Positions 51,383-63,600 of a DNA stretch of 64,000 bases are shown in pieces (position 1 is the stretch's first letter; each line of letters begins with the position of its first letter). The translations under genes were made by a program, and so were the position numbers. A model generated the notes under the pieces. It saw only the letters and a program-made list of their open reading frames with translations. It ran no database searches and was not told the DNA's origin. This DNA comes from Diphasiastrum complanatum (Eukaryota > Streptophyta > Lycopodiopsida > Lycopodiales > Lycopodiaceae). Location of the stretch: the NCBI GenBank assembly GCA_029204225.1, contig CM055097.1:44941366-45005365 (forward strand), in the 5' to 3' direction.

Positions 51383-53063
51383 CTCCCTCTTCAACATTGG
51401 ATGCTAGTTTCAACATAGTCTTTGAGCACATTCCAAGATTAGATCTATGCATTAAATATAGGTCCTTTCCCAATGGTTTGGTGAAGATATCAGCCACACA
51501 CTCCTTTGAAGAGACATGTTGAAGCTCCACCTCTTTGGCAATGACTTGATCTCTCACAAAATGGTGAGCAATCTCAATGTGCTTGCTCCTTGCATGAAAA
51601 ACAGGATTGCTTGCCAAGCTTTGGGCTGAAAGTTTATCACAAAGTATGATTGGAGTCTTCTCTGGTTCCAGCAAGTGAAGATCCAATAACATCCTCTTGA
51701 TCCAAAGAATCTCCTTGGTGCATGTTGTTAATGCCTTGTACTCGGCTTCGGTGGAAGATAGAGAGATAGTTGGTTGCTTCTTTGATAGCCATGAGACCAC
51801 TCCATCTCCAAGATAGATTTCAAAGGCACTTGTTGACTTCCTATCCATTTGATCACCTGCAAAATCTGAATCTGAAAATCCACAAAGGTTAGGTGTAGTA
51901 CCTCCATACAAGATGCCAAAATCTCTAGATCCCGAGATGTATCTAAGTACTCTCTTTCCTAGCTTCCAATGAGCCTCACTAGGATCTTGCATAATTGACT
52001 TAGTTTACCAACCACAAAGCTTAGATCAGGTCTTGTGATGGTTAACCATATAAGAGATCCTATTAGCTTTCTATAGAGAGTAATGTCCTTGAAGGATCTT
52101 TCATTACTTCTTGTAGTTAGCTTTACATTTGATTCCATAGGAGTAGAAACAACTTTACAATCTTCCATATGAAACCTTTTTAGAATAGAGTTAACATACT
52201 TTTCTTGACATATGAATGTAGATTTAGAAGTTCTAATAATCTCTATTCCTAAGATATAATGAAGTTTACCAAGATCTTGAATTTCAAACTCTCTTTTGAG
52301 TGCCATCTTGATTTCATCTATATCTAGATTGTTACCACCACTTAAGATAATGTCATCAACATAGATCAAAAGTAAAGTGATATCATTTTCATTCAATCTA
52401 AAGTAGAGAGAATGATCATACTCACTCATAACAAAGTTTTGAGAAAGTAAGAAGGAATTGAGCTTAGCATACCAACTCCTTGGTGCTTGCTTTAGCCCAT
52501 ACAAACTCTTTTGGAGATAGCACACATGATTAGGCTCATCATGTGAAACATAGCCCTCGGGTTGCTCCATGTAAATATCTTCTTCAAGATCACCATTCAA
52601 GAAGGCATTAGTAACATCCATTTGCCACATATCCCAATCATAAAGAGTTGCAAGAGAGATTAGGATTCGAATAGTTACCATCTTTGCCACGGGTGCAAAG
52701 GTCTCATCATAGTCAATACCATATTCTTGAGCATACCCCTTTGCCACCAACCTTGCCTTGTACTTGTTGATTGATCCATCTTGATTTGTCTTGATCTTGA
52801 AGATCCACTTACAACCAATTGCCTTCTTGTCCTTTGGAAGCTTTACCAACCTCCATGTGTTGCTTTTGATGAGTGCTTGATGCTCATGATCCATGGCTTG
52901 GATCCATTCCTTCTTTTGAATTGCTTCACCTACACAAGTTGGTTCATCAAAAGAGGTAAGAAAAGCAAAGTTAGAGTTGTCCACCACTTGCTTTCCTTTT
53001 TCATCATAGGTTAGCCTTGATGGCTTAGCCCTTTGCCTTTGAGTCTTCCTTGAAGTTTGCTTT
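51378..53063 (-). pseudogene. Copia F reverse transcriptase and RNase H (inverted half)
   Basis: Begins in the integrase-RT linker (QTSRKTQRQRAKPSRLTY). RT contains KEWIQAMDHEHQALIKSNTW, CKWIFKIKTNQDGS, YKARLVAKGYAQEYGIDYDE, FLNGDLEEDIYMEQPEGYVS, LYGLKQAPRSWY and the catalytic YVDDIILSG. A frameshift near 51975 (GKLSQ to MQDPSEAHWK) separates it from RNase H: SDSDFAGDQMDRKSTSAFEI, WLSKKQPTISLSSTEAEYKA, HARSKHIEIAHHFVRDQV and CVADIFTKPLGKDLY. It ends VEEGV, with the TGA stop inside the LTR. Gly-Glu-rich purines (GAAGAGGGAG) just before the LTR are the polypurine tract. Apart from the frameshift it is well preserved. Confidence 0.92.
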
Positions 53064-55311
53064 TAGATCATTATTCAAATCATTTTAAGTTAACCAATAG
53101 ATCTATCAGAACAGATCTGTTAACTCTGCAAGTAATTGTCAAAAACAATACTTGATCACATGTCTATGTTCAACAACTAGGTTAAGTGCACTAGATAACC
53201 TTAGTAATCCAGGAATTCATAGTAGATCCACACTGGATTAATCGTGCACATATGAGAAAAATCTCACTATGACCCAGTACATAAACACATATGTCTTTAT
53301 CTGGCAAATTCTTCCAAAATCTGCATACATTAGTCACATATATCACTGAGAATCTTGTAACTCAGCTACAAAAAATTCTATTTCTCTTGAGTAAATAACA
53401 TATCTAGGAAATCTCTGAAGTGAACAATTCCACAACAAAAGTTTTCCAACCATCATACTTTTATCAACAAAATTCCTTCAATCATTCAGCCTACTTCAGA
53501 TCTCAGTGCACAAACAAGATTAGGCTGACTTATACAGACATCTTTGGATATAAGGTTAAGATTAAAGCTTTATTCCACTGATCCAATCCATAACTAAATG
53601 GTATTTGGTAGCCAATCAGTGAATCTTAATTCAATCTTTACCACTACTTCCCATATTCATGAATATCTCACAGCTCAAAAACCCTCAAAATTACTCTAGT
53701 TTCAGATTATTCAAAACAATCACGAGAGATTTCCTCTATTCCTCTGGATAGTTCCACCATTGCACACAAACTGAATTTCACAAAAGAAATCTATGCAACT
53801 GGTTAATCCCATGAAAGTCTTATTCCTATCATTTTCTTCTTCCCCTTTTTAAAAGAGATTCCATAATTTCGATCAAAAAGTTCCCAGGAGACAACATATA
53901 AGATATTAAAGATTTGAAAAAGTCAATAATAGATATTCAATACTATTACAAACCGGACTTTTTCCTTAAAATCATAAAATATCTTATTTAGAGTGATAAA
54001 AACATTACTCTCAATAATTAACTATCAAATAGAGATAATCATTAGGGCTTAGGAAGTCTAAATTCCACTTAATCAATTGAAACATTAATTGATTCTGAGC
54101 TGTATTCACAAACTAAAATGGAAGTATGAATTCATATAACTTTAACAGTCCTTCAGAACCAAGTTCTACACTGGAAGGAATTATATGAATCTCAATCCAA
54201 TTGTCTCGTATATAAGAAATTTCTAAAAAGTAGAGATTTAAAATTAATAGAGAAATAGCTTTTAAGGGTTTTCGATTTGGAATTTATGAGATACCATTGA
54301 GGGATCCGGATCTATATCTCATAACCTCTCCAAATACCTTAAACAAGTTTAACCAATGGTTTCAACTGTTAGCATTACCAACAAAATAAATACTAATACC
54401 AGATATGTGCATATCTATTCCACCAAGTACTAGAGTACCCCCAAATTTGTCCCTAATGGATCGCAATAATCCAGTTCAAAATTGTGATTTAACAAGAATC
54501 ATGGCTTTACCGTCACATAAACAATCCATCTAGTTGGTACTATCATTCCCAAACTCCTACTATCTGAGAGTTCCAACTCTTAGGAATAAGGCTCATTACA
54601 GTACAAATGTGAACCAAGTGTCATTCCATTCCATGTCACAATTTCCATTAACAAATAGGGTCAACTCATGGTCCTATAGATATTCAAAATAAATTCAACT
54701 TAATGAATTCAAAAAATCCAGTGCTATGCAACTTCCATACAGGGATTATTAACCAATCCAAATTACACACCACTATTTTGTCAAGATCAGCTTAATAAAA
54801 TTTTGACCGATTATTACAGCTTGACACACATATAACAGTATTAAGTTCTCAAAATGCAAGGCTTATAGGTAATTGTCAAGTTGATAAGGACTTTATACAC
54901 GCACATTGTCCACAGAGAAGAAAAAACCAAATTCTTTCTACCTCTTACCGGAAAACAATATCCGAACCCGAGTTTACTGCATTGACACGCATGCCCAAAG
55001 GAATCGAAATTCCTCTCACAATAAGCTAGTAACTAGAATTTTCCGAGTTCCCAAAATTACTTCTGGAATCATTTGAAGTTACTATTGGTCAAGCTCTTAA
55101 ACCCTCGGTCGACCAGCATGCACACTCATGCAATTTTTCAAATTGCGGTCCCTCAAAAAGTCATCGGTACAAAGACTTGGCCTAAACTCCAAAATACCCA
55201 ATCAAAGCACAAAAGGAGAAAAGGCTTCTCAAAAGCTAAATTTTTGTTTTTAGGTATGTTCATTTCCAGCCGTCATTACCCAAGAAAGGGTGGCTGCCCA
55301 ACCGCGACCTC

Positions 55312-55364
<53 letters not shown>

Positions 55365-56716
55365 TGCATCTTTCAATCCATACAGGGTTCCGAGAAGGTT
55401 CAACCTCGCTCTCGCTGCACACTCTGATCCACAAAGTCGGCCTATAGCGGCTTCAGGATCCACCGAGTCAGCGATCTCAGAAACAGCCAGTTTCTAACTA
55501 CAGCTGTCAAAAAGGGCTTCCACAACAAATGCGATTAGCTACATCTACCTGCATCTACACAATGCGACCTTCACTGGGAAACAGTTCCGTTTCCAGTCAG
55601 CAATCTAATCTGATGCATATAGTTTTCAGCATGCTTTCACTCTTCTTGACCAAACATTCTAAACCAAAATTCTGAGCAGAGACTGACGCATGCAATCATC
55701 CCAAAAGTTCAACCTATCATCTAACAGTAGTTAATTGTTTCTGTCTGCTGCAGGTCAATCCACATAATGGATATGAGTTCCAAAGAAGTCTTTAACAGAC
55801 TAACATTAACAACGGCTGTCCAGAAATTCCTGAATGGTTAAGAACATTTTTAAAAGGAGGATTCCAGACTTGTGTACACAGGTTCAAAGAACAGGGCTAC
55901 CTTCCTCTTCCACACAGGTTTGCTAACAGTATTGCGACCTTCATCAGCCTCTCTTTGGACTGAGCAGATGTCAACCTCTTCAAAAAAATCCGATTTTTCA
56001 GAGGTTTAAAAATCCATATCAGTGACCCAAAGAAAAAGGGAAAGAGTTACTGTATATTTTACAGTTCTAAACTCTTTCAACCGCCAGCAATCACCAACCA
56101 AAAATGGTTTCACAGGGTCTCAACTGCATGCAACTCCTTTTTTCCAAATCCTAATCTGTTCTTCTAGAGAATCTTCAATTCCCAAATCCATTTCATGTTT
56201 TCAGTTTTCAGTTTGCATGAAACACAAGAGGACTAGTCTAGAAAAACCTTAAATCCCCACATGCAAACCATAAATTTGAGATTTCCAGCAACAGTCAATC
56301 TATTCCATCAGGATAATTGATTCCTTGTCAATCTATCAATAAATATCTTGCTGCCAAATCTGAATCAAACTGTCCAAACCGTTATGGACTCATGCAAATC
56401 ATTCATCTAAAAAAATAGATTTGATCAAGAAAGTGGATCTATACATGCAGATCACTAATTCAAAACGGGAAATTTTCAAGGCTTCAGAAAATAAGAATGA
56501 ATTCCACACTAATTCACAGCATCTCTAACAAAATCAAACAAGGAGAAGTGCACTCTACCACCCAGTTTGATTCCATGCTTTTCACAAGAATTAGAGAATC
56601 CAAACCCAATTTCTCTTGAAAAACAGCACTCCAACCGGGATGTGAATCCAAGTGCAATCCAATTCCAATTTGATGTAGAACTTCTTTCCATCCTATCCAA
56701 AACTGCATCTTAGCCG
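53064..56716 (-). other. Internal region of element E, non-coding
   Basis: About 3.65 kb after the E primer site (reading on the minus strand) without gag or pol similarity on either strand. It includes the GA microsatellite at 55313-55361. Confidence 0.6.
55313..55361. repeat. GA microsatellite
   Basis: About 24 GA units, preceded by ctcgcg as at 24570. Confidence 0.97.
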
Positions 56717-56729
56717 GGCTCTGATACCA
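56717..56729 (-). other. Primer binding site of element E
   Basis: TGGTATCAGAGCC on the minus strand, one base after the LTR. Confidence 0.8.
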
Positions 56730-56730
56730 A

Positions 56731-57255
56731 TGAAAAGACCACTAGGGAAAACCCCTAAGATGAGGATAGGAAAACACAAGAGTGACTGTGGAGCAAAACC
56801 ACCCAACCAAATCTAGATCCCTCCTGGAGAAACCCCTAGATCTAGCCCCCAAGCCATGCCAATGTGACAACAAGAGGAGAAGAGCTCATCAAGTAACCTA
56901 GACCAAGTCGTCGACGGGATAGTCTCTACCTCAATATATAGAGAGTAGGATCCAGCGCATGAGCACATGCAATCCCCATGCAGGTCAACAATAAATAGGT
57001 TACAGCTCTACATGCATACCTCCTGCCTATATCAGTCACACGTACATGCACACTACTCCATATGTCTCAATTAAAGCAAATGGAGAGCAACAATAGCAAT
57101 AGCAAGCATTGAATAACAAATGAGGATGCGTCATTAGTCACCAACAAGCCTCGATGTGGAATAAAATCTAGGCGTGACCAATAATCTCGAACACTGGAGG
57201 GCCGGTCTACCATATTAGGACTATTCCAGGTCCTTAACCGAATATGGCCATAACA
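56731..57255 (-). repeat. 5' LTR of element E
   Basis: Starts TGTTATGGCCATATTCGG at 57255 and ends TTTTCA at 56731. It contains a TATA-like CTCTATATATTGAGG and the U5 block GATCTAGATTTGGTTGGG (minus strand), shared with the LTRs at 14.5 kb and 32.9 kb. The first 127 bp recur at 45279-45406. Confidence 0.8.
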
Positions 57256-57525
57256 AAGAAACTAACTGATGCGCAGGTCAGGTACACCACTCAGGAAAAA
57301 GAGCTTTTTGCAATGATCCATGCTTTGAAATCATGGAGGCATTACACATACGATAATAAATTCATGGTTAATACGGATCATCAACCTTTAAAATTTTTGT
57401 AATTAGAATGATTTGTGAGATTGTAAGGCCAGATGGGCAGAACCATGCAGGAATTTGACTTTGAAGTTTGGTATATCAGAAAAATTCTTCATTTTGCAGT
57501 CCTTGCTACTATGTTGAGCATCTAT
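57256..57525 (+). pseudogene. Gypsy RNase H fragment
   Basis: The plus strand reads KKLTDAQVRYTTQEKELFAM, IHALKSWRHYTYDNKFMVNT and DHQPLKFL, then stops. MGRTMQEFDFEVWYIR follows. This is the RNase H end of a Gypsy pol (kLt.aq.nYtt.EKEL.A...al..WRhYl...f.v.tDH..L). It begins exactly at the E LTR border. It differs from families D and I. Confidence 0.82.
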
Positions 57526-58183
57526 GCTATCAGACATGTCCCATTCTAAGACTACTTTGTGGTCTTGAAGTCCAAGTCAGAATATCCCGAGGGACATGGA
57601 TTTTGGTCGATTCAGAGAAAGAAGATCGACTACTATTTGCTTTGCGAGGTAGTAGCTGAGGCCCTCCCAATGTAGATCTATGCCAGCTCCTCCAGCTCAT
57701 AGCTGCTGTGTCAAGCTGGTTTTAGTGCTCCTCGATTCAGAGAAAGAAGCTCTTGGCCTCATTGTTGTGGCTAATGTTAAAGATATATTCCCATTTTCGT
57801 GCTCCTCGATTCAGAGAAAGAAGCTCTTGGGCCTCATTGTTGTGGCTAATATCGAAGATATATTGCATTTATCGGTAGTCAGGTAGGACATTCGCAACAC
57901 AACTCATAAAGTTCTTTGTATTAGGACTCCGTCGCTACTCAGTTGAACGACTTAAAGCTGCTATTAGACATGTCGCATTCTAAGACTGTGTTTGTGGGTC
58001 TTAAAATCCAATGTCGGAATATCTCCCAAGGTACGTGAATTTTGGTCCTGTTAGCATTTGAGAGAATTTGTTTTTATGACTTTATGTGTTGTTTAGAAGG
58101 TAGTTGTTTATTTTTCAGTCTAGACATCCAAAAATGTTATCAAAAGCTAATGGAATTTTTTTGTTGTTTGATGAATGTGTGGG
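57526..58183. other. Spacer with a 74-bp tandem duplication
   Basis: 57725-57798 and 57799-57870 are two near-identical copies beginning 'gtgctcctcgattcagag'. A second, looser direct repeat joins 57531-57590 and 57964-58025 ('gacatgtcgcattctaagac' type). No functional gene is seen. Confidence 0.75.
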
Positions 58184-58192
58184 TGTGTGTGA

Positions 58193-58226
<34 letters not shown>

Positions 58227-58322
58227 TGAGGATGGATAGAGGAGGAGATGAGAGATGATAGAGAGAGATGGAGAGATCGGGAGAGGAGAAGAGAGAGAGA
58301 TGGGAGGGTAGAGAGAGAGAGG
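58184..58322. repeat. GT/GA microsatellite with GA-rich tail
   Basis: GT repeats to about 58208, GA repeats to 58226, then imperfect 'gagagagatggagag' sequence. Confidence 0.9.
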
Positions 58323-58387
58323 AGGAGCACCTGAACAGGACAGATCTCGATTCTACTAACAAAGACGTAGTTTACTTTGACATAGGA

Positions 58388-59144
58388 TGAGAAAGAATAC
58401 GAAGCAATGATTCATGAAATTTATCTTGCTTAAAACTCGAAAGATTCTCAAAAGGTTCGTAAAATTTATCTTTCAGCCAACTCAAAAGATTCTTGAAAGA
58501 TTTGCGAAACAGTTTCTTGTAGAAGCTTGTGGTTTTTCTTGTTGAAGCTCGAAAGTTTCATGAACAAAATCTTGTCGCGAAATATCTTGTTTCTTGTTCA
58601 AACCTCAGATGTCGCGAAATTGTCACAAACAATTCGCAAAATATTATGGATTCTTCTTCAAGCTCAAAGACTATCATCTATCACAAACAAATCGCGAAAC
58701 ACAAAAATGTCACGAAGAGACAATTGTCGCAAATAATTTGTGAAACACAAAGCTTAGACAAAGAGACAGACTGTCACGGAATATTCGTGAGCAAAAATTA
58801 TTTGACCCTGAAAATGGAGCATCTATTTGAATATCAACCATCGTAAATGGTTAGATCTACTATTATAGAATTAAAAAGGCCAAAAGACAATGAGATAAGA
58901 CAGTAAGAGATTTATATTGATTATTCAGATTAAGAGTTCTAAAAATTCATTTTTGACCAATAGTTTCTAATTGCTTAAAATTGTCTAAAGTTGTCTCTTA
59001 ATTCTGCACGTTTATTCAATCAAGGCAAAAATTGTTCTATTAGTACATAGCTCAGAAACACACCCGAGAAGACACTGATATTAGTTTGATTTATTCAAAC
59101 TTTCATCGTGTTCTAGAGAAAGAATTATTACCATTTTTCCTACA
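58388..59144 (+). repeat. 5' LTR of Copia H (A/B-like)
   Basis: The likely start is TGAGAAAGAATACG (58388), with the end TACA at 59144 and the primer site after one base. It contains many 'tcgcgaaa' and 'tcacaaacaa' words like the U3 of family A. No second LTR is visible, so the start is provisional. Confidence 0.6.
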
Positions 59145-59145
59145 G

Positions 59146-59157
59146 TGGTATCAGAGC
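59146..59157 (+). other. Primer binding site of Copia H
   Basis: TGGTATCAGAGC. A partial repeat 'tagtggtatcttc' lies 35 bp downstream. Confidence 0.82.
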
Positions 59158-59257
59158 ATACAAGTCAGAGTTGATATAGTGGTATCTTCACATCCCTCTC
59201 AACATTCTTCATACATCCATCAACAAGTCGCATCTAGAGTTATTCAGAAAATAGAAG

Positions 59258-59975
<718 letters not shown>

Positions 59976-60357
59976 CAACATCTACAAAGTTTTCGTAGGT
60001 CCATTAAACACATCGCTATTAATGTCTACAAAGTACACATAATAAGGGAAGTAAAAAATTAGTATATATTGTCCTATATGTTATACGTCATTATTGCTTT
60101 GAAATTACATCATTCTATTATCTTCACCTCCAGTGATTTTGACCAAGGTTATATATAATTGCAAATGATAATAAGCTACAATCTGATCCAATTATAAGGC
60201 CCATTTGTTTGTTAGACATGCCTTAAAACATTGGTGCACATAGGAGATGCATAAACATGTCAATTTCTACAAGGAGACCAAAGAGCTAATTTGAATATAC
60301 CATTCTAAGTCCTCAAATAGTGTCATCTTACGCTGGAACTATATATTGAGCTTTTCA

Positions 60358-60484
60358 AAATCTAGAATTGAAATCCACATGTTTGTTCTTTCTTTCACTA
60401 TGGATGTTTGTGTAAGTGTGAAATCTAGAATTGAAATCCACATGTTTGTTCTTTCTTTCACTATGGATGTTTGTGTGTAAGTGT
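60358..60484. repeat. 63-bp tandem duplication
   Basis: Two near-identical units starting 'aaatctagaattgaaatcca' at 60358 and 60421, ending in 'gtaagtgtg'. The second has an extra 'tg'. Since 63 bp is divisible by three, the duplication reads through in frame on both strands, but no gene is supported. Confidence 0.92.
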
Positions 60485-60634
60485 GAGTGGACTAGAGGAG
60501 GAGAAAAGAAATGGGGTGGAGTAGAGGAGACCTTTGCGGGAGAATAAATCAGGGTTGTGGTGGTAAAACACATGGGGACCCTCGTCAAAGGAAGTTATGA
60601 AGGGGGCAGATTGGGGGTGTATGACGAGATTTAA

Positions 60635-60726
60635 GGAAGGGGTACCAAGACTCATAAGAGAGGAGGAAGGGGTACCAAGACTCGAAAGAGCAGGAGGAAG
60701 GGGTGCCAAGACTTGGAAGAGAGGAG
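60635..60726. repeat. 30-31-bp minisatellite, three copies
   Basis: Units begin 'ggaaggggtaccaagactc' at 60635, 60665 and 60696 (last with gtgcc), each followed by a purine-rich 'gagaggagg' spacer. Confidence 0.92.
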
Positions 60727-61319
60727 GAGGTGATGATGATAAACAAAAAGAGAATGACAAGTGGAGGATAAGACATCAAAACATTGGGATGGAGATCCAT
60801 AAGAGGCTAAAGATTAGGATGATCTCAACGATAAATTGAAGGAATGATGTCTGAAAAAAAAGAGAGGAGGGTATGGATGATGGGAGGGCGGAGATGATAA
60901 GGGAGATATGAGACACACAAAACATTTTGGTCCCCTTTGACTTTCACAGTGCCAAGTCAAGGGTTGAGTGAATGTGCCATGAAAAGTCTATTTTAGAGAC
61001 TTTAACATCTGGCCAACCTTGACCACACACACATATTCCCTTCTATCCTTGACCTTCGGGGGGTACCCCTCGCCAACCCAAACTACATTTCTTTTTAAAT
61101 GGGGACCAAAAGATCCTCGCACCCCCCCCTTCCCCTCCAAAAAAAGACCCCCTTTTTTAACAATGTAGTGGGGCCCCTAGAAACCATTAGCGAGCTCACC
61201 CTCACTCCACCCACCCCATGTCATCATTGGATTGGATCGAGATGGATTTATTTTGTCCCTTTGTATATTTGCCGACCCAGAGTAAAATTCGACCCTTTGT
61301 ATATTTTTGACCCTTTGTA
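60727..61319. other. Non-coding stretch
   Basis: I see no gene. Near 61280-61330 are three 'gaccctttgta' words, which recall 'tacaaagggtc' next to the first minisatellite (25100). Confidence 0.5.
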
Positions 61320-61612
61320 TTGTCAACTCAATATTTTTCCAAAGACTTGAATTTTTCAAAAGATGAAATGTTTTCCTAAGACTCAAATCTTTCTGAAGAC
61401 TTGAATTTTTCCAAAGACTCGAAATTTTTCCAAAGGATCGAATTTTTCCAAAGGATCGAATTTTTTCCAAAGACTTGAATTTTTCCAAAGGATCAAATTT
61501 TTTCAAAGACTTGAATTTTTCCAAAGACTTAAATTTTTCCAAAGACTCGAATTTTCAAAGACTCGAATTTTTTCAAAGATTCGAGATTCTCCAAAGACTC
61601 AAATTTTTTCAT
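61320..61612. repeat. 18-bp minisatellite, inverted second locus
   Basis: About 16 degenerate units of GAATTTTTCCAAAGACTC, the reverse complement of the 24.96-26.11 kb unit. The minus strand encodes Glu-Lys-Phe-Lys-Ser-Leu-type repeats. Confidence 0.9.
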
Positions 61613-61832
61613 CTCCATCTCTCTCTCTGCTACTCCATCATGCCCCCCCCCTCTCCATCTCTCCCTCTTGTCTGCTCCTCCATCATGCCCCCCTCCCCGT
61701 ATATCTTCCCTACTGCTCCATCACCCCCCCCCCTTTATCTCTCTCCTTGCCGCTCCATCGCCCCTCCATCTCTTTCATTCTCCATCTCTCCCTCCTGCCT
61801 GCTCCTCCATTGCCCCCCCCTTCCTAGACATC
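61613..61832. repeat. C/T-rich imperfect repeats
   Basis: Three or four degenerate units of about 50 bp combining 'tctccatctctccctc', 'tgctcctccatc' and a C run. On the other strand this resembles the purine-rich block beside the first minisatellite. Confidence 0.75.
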
Positions 61833-62590
61833 CGTGTCCATTTTAACAAATGAAATCAGGGAAGGAACATTCTGATTGCCATTGTCAATCTCTACAACAG
61901 ATTTCAGCGGTCCACAACAAATTTTTGTAGGTTATCAGAGTGGATGAACTATGGCATAACAAATTAATATGACGTGTCGCATCCAGATCCTCCATCGCTG
62001 GCTAAAACGATTAACTACTTTTTCAATTAACAAATTTTTCAAAAAATTGATATGATCAAAATTTAATCGGTTTTTTATGGAAAGAATGAAAGGTTTTGCT
62101 TAAGGAAACCGGCAAATATCAACATATCCCCGACTTGAAACCAGAGAACTCTTATAAAGGTTTTTCGAGCGAAACCTGAAAATGATTTTCGGAATCTTGA
62201 CTTACACGCAGTGTTCGAGATACATTCGAGGGTTTCTCTCCAACAACCTGTGGTCATCATACTTTTTAGTTTTTCACAAGGATTAAAGCAAATATGTGTC
62301 AGTTATACATTATCTGATAACTTAAATAATTCTTTAAGTTTTGGAGCATGTCAACTTCTGGCCAAAATTCTTAGTTCCATTCTCGAACTTGGCCAACTTT
62401 CACAAACATTACCCACATCCATTGCCTAACCCTAATTATTAATGTCTACAGCCTAACCCTAATGCCTTAATGGCGACACATAATCGGAGACCAAGAGGAA
62501 CCATTGATGCGAGCCAGGATGAAGACGACCAGTTTGCTTGGTGCGAGCCATGTGATGTCCTAGTATCGGATCAACGCACATGTGTACAGA
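61833..62590. other. Non-coding stretch
   Basis: No gene is recognised. Two CTAACCCTAAT words lie near 62428 and 62454. Confidence 0.45.
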
Positions 62591-63600
62591 TCAACAATGA
62601 GGCAGTATAGGAGGCGTGCGCCGAACCGATAACCCAAGAATGAAAGTCGACAGTTGATAGCGGATCAATGCACATGTGAGTATAGGCCATTGTTTGTTGT
62701 GTAAGTTTTTGGATCGAATCAGAGTCTTCATACTTTTCCAATATTGATCTTTGTTTTTTGGACGATCACACACTTTGAAATCTTTGTAGATTAGAAGCGG
62801 CGTGGCCGCCATGCCACATTTTCCTTTACTCACATACGCCCTTAGCATGTCTTCCAAGGTTTGTTAACTCTCTCAGTCTGCCCATCAGTTTCAGGATGAT
62901 CAGAACTACTCATTCCCAACTGCACCTCTAACTACTCAAATACTACAGTCCAAAAATTGCCAGGAAAATGAGAATACTTGTTAGACACAATGGATCCAGA
63001 TAATCCATGAAGTCTGAATACATGCATATAAACAATCAGCCGTACCAGGTGCCTCAGTCTTATTACTAGTTGGGATAAAATGAGCCATTTTTGTGAGTTT
63101 GTCAACCACAACTATGATAGCATTATGTTGTTGCTGCGTATGCGGTAAACATGTAATAAAGTTCTTCCACATCTCCCTTCTGGTATAGGTAATGGGCATA
63201 ATAATCCAAGCACTTTAATCCTTTCAGCCTTACTAACTTGACATTTAAAACAATGTGTCACATAATGGTTTACTTCAATCTTAAGTCTAGACCACCAAAA
63301 GTTACGTCATATCAACTCATAGTCCTATCCACACCAGGATGTCCAGCACTAGGGCTATCATGATAGAGATGCAAGATCCTCTTTTGTAGCACCTCACAAG
63401 CTGGAATAAGAGCCTTGCCATTTCTCATCACTATTCCATCTTCTATGGGATACTTAAGATAAGTGCGAACCAAGGTAGAAGAGCTCTCCTCTTGAGACTC
63501 TGCATGCCCATGACTCACCTCTTGTTCCACTTTCTTACAGTGAAGATCTTCTTGTTGAGGCTTTTTTATCTCAGACAGTAAATTCATTTTCAATGACTAC
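62591..63600 (-). pseudogene. Gypsy I integrase
   Basis: On the minus strand: LHLYHDSPSAGHPGVDRTMS (zinc module HH part, 63370), a gap with stops, LPHTQQQHNAIIVVVDKLTK then MAHFIPTSNK (63150-63060), a weak SNKYSHFPGNFW block and SSSDHPETDGQTERVN with the catalytic Glu (62910-62870). EDMLRAYVSKGK lies near 62855. These match the integrase of chromovirus-like Gypsy elements. Numerous stops and frame changes make it inactive. The C-terminal part breaks off near 62640. Confidence 0.85.

Larger units (their letters stand above)
45496..53063. mobile_element. Copia element F with inverted 3' half
   Basis: The 5' half is on the plus strand: LTR 45496-46125, primer site, leader, gag-protease-integrase 47298-49320. 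The 3' half is on the minus strand: RT-RNase H 53063-51378 and 3' LTR 51382-50728. The halves carry complementary, non-overlapping parts of one polyprotein. TGAAC precedes the 5' LTR (45491-45495), and TGAAC also follows the 3' LTR on its own strand (50727-50723). This shared target duplication shows a single insertion later split by inversion of about 49320-53063. Confidence 0.88.
45279..57255 (-). mobile_element. Large non-coding LTR element E, host of Copia F
   Basis: 5' LTR at 57255-56731 and primer site 56729-56717 on the minus strand. The internal part is 56716-53064, the inverted piece 49326-50727 and 45495-45407. A polypurine tract (AAGGGAGGACGAATA on the minus strand, 45420-45407) leads into a 3' LTR start at 45406 that matches the 5' LTR and is truncated at 45279. 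The roughly 5.1 kb of internal sequence shows no gag or pol, which fits a large non-autonomous retrotransposon derivative. Confidence 0.65.
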
